Part shown: one piece after another, positions 42,126-47,941 of the stretch
How positions within the stretch are numbered: the stretch's first letter is position 1
Layout of the letters: the number at the start of each line of letters is the position of its first letter
NCBI GenBank assembly: GCA_002737115.1
Contig: NSHR01000031.1
Location: 1-47,941 of the forward strand
Reading direction: 5' to 3'
Length of the DNA: 47,941 bases
DNA from: Gemmatimonadota bacterium
GTDB lineage: Bacteria > Gemmatimonadota > Gemmatimonadetes > Gemmatimonadales > Gemmatimonadaceae
The notes under the pieces: model-generated
Told to the model about the DNA's origin: nothing
Databases searched by the model: none
The model's input: only the letters and a program-made list of their open reading frames with translations
Made by a program: the position numbers and the translations under genes

Positions 42126-43694
42126 TTAGCGCGTGATCCCGAGATCCTGCAACACCCGCTGCGCGGCATTGTGTCCCGCCGCGCCGATCACCGAGCCGGC
42201 CGGGTGGGTGCCCGCGGAGCACGAGTACAAGCCGTCCACCGGCTGACGGTACGGCACGCGGTCGGAAAATCCGAAGGCGTTGTCCACGTGGTGAATGTGC
42301 CCGCGTGTGATGCCGAAGTGCTTTTCGATGGCCGCCGGATGCAGCGGGAAGGTGTCCACCACGAGGTCGCTGGTGCCGGGGGCAAAGCGATCGCACAGCG
42401 ACAGCAGGTGCGACGTGTACGTGTGCTGCGCGGTGTCCCACGACCCTTCGGCCAGCGTGTGCGGCACCCACTGCACAAACAGCGCGCTGTTGTGGTGCCC
42501 GTGCTCATCGCGCAGGGTGGGATCGATGGTGGTGTGGATGTACCACTCGATCGTGGGAAATTGCGGCAGGCGCCCGGCCTGCACGTCCTCGAACCCTTCC
42601 CGCAGCGACCGCATCACGTCGGCTTCGTCGGGGAGCAGGTGAATCGTGGGCCCGAACGCGGCGCCATTGCGCTGCGCAGACTCGGGGAGACAGGTGAACT
42701 TCGGCAGCCCCTTGAGCGCGAGATTGACCTTGAAGGTCGAGCCGGGGCGCGCCATGCCGTCCAGCCGCTCGTTGTACGACTCGGGAAACTCCGAGCGACC
42801 GACGAGGTCACGCATGCGGAACGGATCGGCGTTCACCAGCACCGTGTTGGCCCGAATCACTTCGTCGTTGCCGAGCTGCACGCCCACGGCCACGCCGCGC
42901 TCCACGATGATGGACGCCACCTTCGCGCCCGTGCGGATCACGGCACCATTCGCGCGTGCGCGATCGGCGAGCTGCCGCGTGACGGTGCCCATGCCCCCTT
43001 CCACGATCATCCACGTGCCGTCGCTGCCAGGCAGTCGACACATGTTGTGCACCAGGAAGTTCATCCCCGTGCCCGGCGTATCCCACGTGCCGAACAGTCC
43101 GGAAAAACCATCGGTGACGGCGTACATGGCCTTTAGTAGATCGCTCTTGAAATCGAACCGCTCGAGATACTCGCCCACCGAGCCGCGGCACAGGCGCACG
43201 AACGCGTCGCGCAGGGCGGGACGCACGAACTGGGCGGCGGTTTCCTCGATGGACAGCGGTTCCTGCATCCACGTGGGCGCGATGTCGTCGCGGATCGCTC
43301 CGATTTCATCCTGCAACGCGTCGTTGGCGCGGACGTCGTCGGCCGAAAAGAAGCGCGTGAGCTGATCGCGCGTGGCGTCGCGGTCCGAGCCGAGCATGAG
43401 GTAGCGCCCGTCGGTCGTGGGCAGGAAGTAATGCGGATCGCGGCGCTTGAGCGGCAGCGCGATGCCGGTGGCCTGCATGATTTCCGGGGGCATGACCCCC
43501 AGCAGATACGCGCCGGTGGAGGTGCCGAGTCCCGGCGCCTTGGGGAACGGATATTCGGTGCGGGCGGCACCGCCCACCATGCCATGCTCTTCGAGCACGG
43601 TGACCGACAGGCCCCGCGCGGCCAGCATCACGGCGGCCACGAGGCCGTTATGCCCCGCACCCACGATCACCACGTCTGTCTTTGCGTTGGACAT
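42126..43694 (-). CDS. FAD-dependent oxidoreductase, CrtI/PYROXD2-like
   Basis: The 522-residue protein starts with the dinucleotide motif [22 protein letters not shown] and [15 protein letters not shown], and ends with [25 protein letters not shown], the FAD-contact region of phytoene-desaturase-type enzymes. The length and the [19 protein letters not shown] stretch fit the PYROXD2-like branch rather than true carotenoid desaturases; no carotenoid gene is near. The substrate is unknown. ATG 43694 follows TACCTT by 7 bases. The frame runs on to 44114 but that part is antisense to the permease gene. Confidence 0.88.
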   Translation of the reverse strand: MSNAKTDVVIVGAGHNGLVAAVMLAARGLSVTVLEEHGMVGGAARTEYPFPKAPGLGTSTGAYLLGVMPPEIMQATGIALPLKRRDPHYFLPTTDGRYLMLGSDRDATRDQLTRFFSADDVRANDALQDEIGAIRDDIAPTWMQEPLSIEETAAQFVRPALRDAFVRLCRGSVGEYLERFDFKSDLLKAMYAVTDGFSGLFGTWDTPGTGMNFLVHNMCRLPGSDGTWMIVEGGMGTVTRQLADRARANGAVIRTGAKVASIIVERGVAVGVQLGNDEVIRANTVLVNADPFRMRDLVGRSEFPESYNERLDGMARPGSTFKVNLALKGLPKFTCLPESAQRNGAAFGPTIHLLPDEADVMRSLREGFEDVQAGRLPQFPTIEWYIHTTIDPTLRDEHGHHNSALFVQWVPHTLAEGSWDTAQHTYTSHLLSLCDRFAPGTSDLVVDTFPLHPAAIEKHFGITRGHIHHVDNAFGFSDRVPYRQPVDGLYSCSAGTHPAGSVIGAAGHNAAQRVLQDLGITR

Positions 43695-43760
43695 GGGCGG
43701 AAAGGTACGCTGTTGGCGAGCACTTTGGACAGCAGCGCTGCCACGCCCCACATTGGGGGT

Positions 43761-45377
43761 ATGATGACTCCATGGCCGCAGTCGTATCTCCCGCTGGGCA
43801 CCCTGCTTCCGTCGGCCTTGGTGGCGGCGGTGCCGGTGATCGTGCTTCTCGCGCTGCTGGGTGTCTGGCACGTGCGGGCGCATCTGGCCGCGGTAGCAGG
43901 GCTCGCGGCGGCGGTGGCGGTGGCCGTGCTGGTGGCGGGGATGCCCACGCCGCTCGCGCTGGCGGCCGTAACCCACGGCGCGCTGTATGGCCTCTTCCCG
44001 ATCGGGTGGATCGTGCTGAACGCGCTGTTCGTGTACGCCATCACCGTGCACACGGGGATGTTCGACGTGGTGCGCGACTCGGTGGTCTCCATCGCTGAAG
44101 ACCGTCGCATTCAAGTGTTGCTCATTGCGTTCTGCTTCGGCGCCTTCGTGGAGGGGACGGCCGGTTTCGGCACACCGGTCGCCATTTCGGCCGCCATGCT
44201 GATCGGGTTGGGCTTCAAGCCGCTGCCGGCCGCCGGCCTGTCGCTGATCGGCAATACGGCGCCGGTGGCGTTCGGCGCGCTCGGCACACCGATCATCGCG
44301 CTCGCCGGCGTGACGCAGTTACCCGTGAACGAACTGAGCGCCATGGTGGGGCGCCAACTGCCGCTGTTCGCGATGCTCATTCCCTTCTGGCTGATCGGGG
44401 TGATGGCCGGCTGGCGCTCCATCCGCGAGGTGTGGCCGGCCTGCCTGGTGGCCGGTGTGAGCTTCGGGGTGACGCAGTTTTATGTGAGTCAGTACTACGG
44501 ACCCACGCTGGTAGACATCAGTGCCTCGCTGGTGTCGATCGCGTCGCTGTTGCTGCTGCTGCGCGTGTGGCGCCCGCGCACGGTGTGGCGCTTTCCGGGG
44601 GAGACGCCACGCGCTGCTGCGGACGCCACGCCGCATCGCACCGCCCACGTGCTGCGCGCGTGGATGCCGTGGGGCATCCTGTCGGTGCTGCTGTTTGTGT
44701 GGGGGCTGCCGGACATGAAGGCGTGGCTGAATGCGCAATCGCTGTTCACATTCCCGGTGCCGCTCCTGCATCAGGCCGTGCTGCGCACACCGCCGGTGGT
44801 GGCGATCGCCAAAGCGGAGGACGCCATCTTCACGCTCAACTGGCTGTCGGCCAGCGGCACGGCGCTGCTGCTCACCGGCGTGCTCTCGGGTGCGCTGCTG
44901 GGGATGAGGCCGCGGGCGCTGCTGCGCTTGTACGGGGAGACGCTGCTGAAGGTGCGACTGTCGCTGGTCACGATTGCCGCGATGATGGCCCTGGGTTTCG
45001 TGACGCGCTACGGCGGACTCGATGCCACGATCGGACTGGCGTTCGCACGCACGGGCGTGCTGTTCGCCTTCTTCTCGCCGTTGCTGGGGTGGCTTGGGGT
45101 GGCGCTCACCGGTAGCGACACCTCCAGCAACGTGTTGTTCGGCAACCTGCAGCAGATCTCGGCCCAGCAGGTTGGCGTGTCGCCGCTGCTGGCTGCCGCC
45201 GCGAACAGCTCAGGGGGCGTGATGGGAAAGATGATCGACGCCCAGAGCATCGTCGTGGCCGGTGTGGCCACGGGGCAGCATGGTCAGGAAGGCGTGATCC
45301 TGCGCTACGTGTTCTGGCACAGTCTCGCCCTGGCGTGTCTGGTGGGCGTCGAGATCTTCGTTATGGCGCACTGGTAG
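43761..45377 (+). CDS. lldP: L-lactate permease
   Basis: The 538-residue membrane protein (12 or more helices) matches the LctP/LldP family: [52 protein letters not shown], and near the end [21 protein letters not shown] and [20 protein letters not shown]. It takes up L- or D-lactate or glycolate with protons. The start could be ATG 43761 or 43764; GGGGG lies just before, and TTGGAC and CACATT (43725-43754, 18 bases apart) form a promoter candidate. Its 3' end overlaps the convergent peroxidase gene by 17 bases. Confidence 0.95.
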   Translation: MMTPWPQSYLPLGTLLPSALVAAVPVIVLLALLGVWHVRAHLAAVAGLAAAVAVAVLVAGMPTPLALAAVTHGALYGLFPIGWIVLNALFVYAITVHTGMFDVVRDSVVSIAEDRRIQVLLIAFCFGAFVEGTAGFGTPVAISAAMLIGLGFKPLPAAGLSLIGNTAPVAFGALGTPIIALAGVTQLPVNELSAMVGRQLPLFAMLIPFWLIGVMAGWRSIREVWPACLVAGVSFGVTQFYVSQYYGPTLVDISASLVSIASLLLLLRVWRPRTVWRFPGETPRAAADATPHRTAHVLRAWMPWGILSVLLFVWGLPDMKAWLNAQSLFTFPVPLLHQAVLRTPPVVAIAKAEDAIFTLNWLSASGTALLLTGVLSGALLGMRPRALLRLYGETLLKVRLSLVTIAAMMALGFVTRYGGLDATIGLAFARTGVLFAFFSPLLGWLGVALTGSDTSSNVLFGNLQQISAQQVGVSPLLAAAANSSGGVMGKMIDAQSIVVAGVATGQHGQEGVILRYVFWHSLALACLVGVEIFVMAHW

Positions 45378-45867
45378 CAGCCAGCGCCCGCTCGATGTCC
45401 GGAATCATGTCGCTCGGTGCCATGGTGGGATCGAAGCGCTTGATGACTTGTCCATCGCGACCGATCAGGAACTTGGTGAAGTTCCATTTGACCGACGTGG
45501 TGCCCAGCAGGCCGGGCTTCTCGCTCTTCATCCACTGCCAGAGCGGGTCGGTGTCATCGCCATTCACGTTGAGCTTCGACGTGAGCGGGAAGGTGACATC
45601 GAACTTGGTGCTGCAGAACTGCACGATCGTTTCTTCCGTGCCCGGCTCCTGCCCGCCGAACTGATTGCACGGACAGCCGAGCACGGTGAGCCCCTGCGCC
45701 CGGTAGCGGCGGTTCAGTTCTTCGAGGCCGGCATACTGCGGCGTGAGTCCGCACTGACTCGCCACGTTTACCACCAGCGTGACGCCGCCGGCGAGTGACG
45801 ACAGCGGTAGCGCGTCGCCGGTGATCGATGTGACGGTGAAATCGGAGAAGTTTTTCGGCGTGCTCAC
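45361..45867 (-). CDS. Glutathione-peroxidase-family, probable thioredoxin-dependent peroxidase
   Basis: The 168-residue protein has the peroxidatic cysteine in [11 protein letters not shown] (Cys39), the [10 protein letters not shown] loop, and [13 protein letters not shown] with the catalytic Trp and Asn. A further cysteine in [13 protein letters not shown] sits where thioredoxin-dependent members keep the resolving cysteine, so thioredoxin is a likelier donor than glutathione. It reduces peroxides in cytosol or periplasm; no signal peptide is seen. GTG 45867 overlaps the TGA of the DUF2911 gene (GTGA), so the two are coupled. Confidence 0.93.
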   Translation of the reverse strand: MSTPKNFSDFTVTSITGDALPLSSLAGGVTLVVNVASQCGLTPQYAGLEELNRRYRAQGLTVLGCPCNQFGGQEPGTEETIVQFCSTKFDVTFPLTSKLNVNGDDTDPLWQWMKSEKPGLLGTTSVKWNFTKFLIGRDGQVIKRFDPTMAPSDMIPDIERALAATSAP

Positions 45868-47033
45868 GGACGCACCGCCGTGGCGGATCCAACCGTGGCG
45901 GTGAAGGGCACGCTCATCACGCTCGGTCCCCACGACATCTCGATTGTACCGCGCGTGGGGTTGATCGCGCGCACCACGATCGTGAACTCTTCCACGTGAC
46001 TCGGCGTGGCCGACATCTGCATCGGTATGCGCGCGAGGTCGTTGGCGGCCGAGTACACGGTGCCCCACTGGCCGACCTGCTTGTTCACGATGAGCCACGT
46101 GCCGGTGCGCGTGTGCTGCACGAACAACGAGTACGCGCCCGGTGGGACGACCACGTCACCCATGGTGAGCGTGCGCGACGTGAACAGGTGTGTGGCGTCG
46201 TTGGCACCGGTGCGCCATATGCTGTCGAACGGCACCAGTGTGCCGCCCCACACACTGCGGTCGCGCACCGACGGACGACCGTAGTCGATGAGCACCATGC
46301 CGCCCTGTCCGAACGCGCCGCGCGCGGTTTCGCGCAGCGACAGGGTGCCGGTGGGCTTCATGCTCTTCGCGATGGCGGCGATGTCGAGGCCGCCGGCGCC
46401 GCGCATGCCCGTGGACTTGTTGGTGGTGAGCGATCCGTCCACCGATTGGAGACGCTGGTTGGCATCGAAGCGCAGCACCATGGCATACGCGCCACCGCGC
46501 AGACGCAACGAGTCGCCGCCGCCGGCTGTGATGCCGGTGAGGCCGAGATTCCCGGTGAGGCCGAGGGCGGGAAGGGAATCAACGGCCGCCTTGCTCTTGG
46601 CGAGCGTGGCGAGCAGTTCCGTGGGGCCGTAGATGAACGTGGGGAAGTTGATCATCGCCTGCGTGGCCGCGAACGCCCGTCGCGGCGTGCTGTCGGCGAA
46701 CACCGTTTCGCGCACGATGGAATCGGCGGTCACGGTGAAGCGCGTGTCGCTGGGCGTGTTCGGCGGCAGCGAGCCGTCGGCGTTGAGGCGCTTGATCGAC
46801 GCCGTCGTGGGGCGCCCGTTCTTGGCCAGCGTGATCATGTATTGGTAGCGCGCCACGGCGGCGCCCGAGCGCTGCACCATCTCGCCGATCATGCCGGTGG
46901 CGGTGCGCGTGTACTGCTCGATGGCCACGGTGTCCTTGCCGAGCCGGTACACGAGCGAGGCTTGCTGGGCGGACAGCGGGGTCGCGGCGAGGAGTGCGGT
47001 GCCGGTGGCGAGCGTGGTGACGAAAAGTCGCAT
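45864..47033 (-). CDS. Exported DUF2911 protein
   Basis: The 389-residue protein has a signal peptide ending in PLSAQQ. The C-terminal half (about 225-385) is DUF2911, with SVWGGTLVPFDSIWRTGANDATHLFTSRTL, VVPPGAYSLFVQHTRTGTWLIVNKQVGQWGT and a final VEEFTI strand. The N-terminal half is beta-rich with no recognised family. DUF2911 proteins are exported, common in Bacteroidetes and Gemmatimonadota, and have no known role. ATG 47033 is the start; the frame extends to 47324 through the palindromic element but that is not coding-like. Confidence 0.9.
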   Translation of the reverse strand: MRLFVTTLATGTALLAATPLSAQQASLVYRLGKDTVAIEQYTRTATGMIGEMVQRSGAAVARYQYMITLAKNGRPTTASIKRLNADGSLPPNTPSDTRFTVTADSIVRETVFADSTPRRAFAATQAMINFPTFIYGPTELLATLAKSKAAVDSLPALGLTGNLGLTGITAGGGDSLRLRGGAYAMVLRFDANQRLQSVDGSLTTNKSTGMRGAGGLDIAAIAKSMKPTGTLSLRETARGAFGQGGMVLIDYGRPSVRDRSVWGGTLVPFDSIWRTGANDATHLFTSRTLTMGDVVVPPGAYSLFVQHTRTGTWLIVNKQVGQWGTVYSAANDLARIPMQMSATPSHVEEFTIVVRAINPTRGTIEMSWGPSVMSVPFTATVGSATAVRP

Positions 47034-47102
47034 GGGTGGGGCTGCGTAGTGGGAAGGGTACTCGCGGGGAAATATGCGACGGACGGGGTCACGGCAACAA
47101 CG

Positions 47103-47222
47103 AACAGCCAGAACACGGAGACCGCGGAAGCGCACCGAAACAACACTGATAAGATAAAAAGCGCTGTTCATCTTATCGGTGTTGTTTCGGTGCTGTTCCG
47201 TGATTTCCGTGTTCTGGCTGTT
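47103..47222. repeat. Nested palindromic intergenic element, copy 2
   Basis: The outer arms 47103-47119 and 47206-47222 are perfect over 17 bp (AACAGCCAGAACACGGA and its complement). The inner arms 47133-47155 and 47170-47192 pair over 23 bp with one G-U. The loop AAAAAGCGCTGTTC is the reverse complement of the loop of copy 1 for 11 or more bases. It lies in the 274-base gap between the divergent DUF2911 gene and the next gene; the remainder of that gap shows nothing else. Confidence 0.9.
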
Positions 47223-47307
47223 GGCGATCTCACCACACAGGGCGGAACCAGCCAGCGCGCACAAGACTTTACCTGATTTCTGAAACCCTTCGAACGCCCG
47301 CCACGCC

Positions 47308-47595
47308 ATGAAATTCGACCCCAACTCCCCGCCGCGCTTTGCCTGGGTGCGCGACGGCGATCACCAAGCCGAGGCCGAGCGGATCATTGCGCGGAACACC
47401 CGTGAGCATGGCGGGGAGTGCACTGGCGAGCCGTCGGTGCTGGTGCGCACGGCCCCGGGCGGCCGGTTCACCATGCTCTCGGCCACCGGTCTCTGGTGGC
47501 TCGAGTACATGGCGGTGCATGACAGCTGGGGCGATCCCACGCGCGACGACGATGACCTGCTGGCGCAGCTGGTCGACACGAAGACGGAGCGGTAG
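47308..47595 (+). CDS. Conserved small protein, function unknown
   Basis: A 95-residue soluble protein (MKFDPNSPPRFAWVRDGDHQAEAER..., ending in an acidic DDDDLLAQLVDTKTER). It has no membrane segment, signal or metal motif that I recognise. Base and codon patterns look coding and no long competing frame exists. It is convergent with the amidohydrolase gene, 20 bases away. Family not recognised. Confidence 0.6.
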   Translation: MKFDPNSPPRFAWVRDGDHQAEAERIIARNTREHGGECTGEPSVLVRTAPGGRFTMLSATGLWWLEYMAVHDSWGDPTRDDDDLLAQLVDTKTER

Positions 47596-47615
47596 CGGGC
47601 AGGGAACGTCCCGGT

Positions 47616-47941
47616 TTACTTGCCGCCGCGTCGCTGCGCGTCGCCCATCTTCTCGATGTCGGCCAGTAACTGCTTCGCGTCGTACACGATGCCGTCCTTG
47701 ATCGTGTACTTCACGCCGCCGTACTGCTCCACCTTGCCGGTGTTGTCGTTGAGGCGGAACCAGCCGGTGCCGTACAGCACCTTGAGATTGGCAAACGGGT
47801 TGGCGTCCACGATCACCAAGTCGGCGAGCATTCCCGGCTCCACTACGCCGAACTCGATCGGCTTGCCCATCGGCTTGAAGAGCGTCTCGGCCGCATGCAG
47901 CGTGCCGGCACGAATCGCTTCGCCCGGGGTGAATCCCGCTT
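47616..47941 (-). CDS. Amidohydrolase C-terminal fragment, cut by window end
   Basis: The frame is open to the window edge, so only the last 108 residues are visible: TPGEAIRAGTLHAAETLF, then GVVEPGMLADLVIVDANPFANLKVLYG, the end of the amidohydrolase barrel and the return of the small beta-sandwich domain. This is the pattern of exported imidazolonepropionase-like amidohydrolases. The metal-binding part lies outside the window. The internal ATG at 47870 is not the start. Confidence 0.9.
   Translation of the reverse strand, partial: AGFTPGEAIRAGTLHAAETLFKPMGKPIEFGVVEPGMLADLVIVDANPFANLKVLYGTGWFRLNDNTGKVEQYGGVKYTIKDGIVYDAKQLLADIEKMGDAQRRGGK

Noticed and set aside
43695-44114. N-terminal extension of the FAD oxidoreductase
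   Set aside because: The added residues are His/Arg-rich and antisense to the lactate permease. The FAD-binding motif begins right after ATG 43694, as expected.
47034-47324. N-terminal extension of the DUF2911 protein through the palindrome
   Set aside because: The signal peptide begins at 47033; the extension merely translates the palindromic element.

Overview
This window reads as a chromosomal segment of a high-GC, Gram-negative, heterotrophic bacterium, most likely a member of Gemmatimonadota. The inference rests on high GC, many secreted lipoproteins and signal-peptide hydrolases, and a typical mix of families: S41 protease, TolB-like propeller, three DUF885 proteins, AS-family amidase, M20 peptidase, DUF5916 barrel, LVIVD and DUF305 lipoproteins, DUF2911, and an amidohydrolase cut by the window end. 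I saw no rRNA or tRNA gene, CRISPR array, prophage, transposase or replication origin.

Layout. 1-4.9 kb: S41 protease (5' cut), TolB-like lipoprotein, MarR regulator divergent from a YhaM-type HD nuclease, a small zinc-ribbon protein and a YggX-like protein facing each other across one strong terminator. 5.2-6.8 kb: a lone aconitase X (hydroxyproline dehydratase type). 7.1-12.3 kb, plus strand: outer-membrane barrel, methyltransferase, alpha/beta hydrolase, nitrilase. 12.3-13.9 kb, minus: Ig-like/NUC lipoprotein nuclease and a small exported acidic protein. 14.1-24.3 kb, minus: an eight-gene run in which seven genes overlap by 1 to 4 bases: MFS carrier, DUF885, Gfo/Idh oxidoreductase, second DUF885, family-5 solute-binding protein, DppB, DppC, D-2-hydroxyacid dehydrogenase. 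It has no ABC ATPase and looks like a dedicated uptake and catabolism system for an unknown amino-acid- or peptide-like compound. 24.4-33.4 kb, plus: cysteine-cluster protein, DUF305/LVIVD lipoprotein pair with a strong terminator, two small or cytosolic conserved proteins, pentapeptide-repeat protein, amidase and M20 peptidase, and a small protein whose ribosome-binding site lies in a hairpin. 33.4-40.4 kb, minus: PAS hybrid histidine kinase, a third DUF885 gene broken by an in-frame TAG, DUF5916 barrel, Ada-zinc-like protein. 40.5-42.1 kb, plus: Phd/VapC-type toxin-antitoxin pair followed by an overlapping HExxH membrane protein. 42.1-47.9 kb: PYROXD2/CrtI-like FAD oxidoreductase divergent from a lactate permease, then peroxidase, DUF2911 protein, a small conserved protein and the amidohydrolase C-terminus.

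Structure beyond genes. Two copies of a roughly 115-120 bp nested palindrome (37720-37834 and 47103-47222) lie in opposite orientation in intergenic DNA and align along their whole length, with very long stems. Two genes appear to begin with CTG inside a CTGA stop/start overlap; for one (18433-20115) no ATG, GTG or TTG can supply the conserved N-terminus. Several genes have a TANNNT hexamer only 5-7 nt before the start codon, suggesting leaderless transcripts. These signals and the ABC/DUF885 operon are the most novel content.
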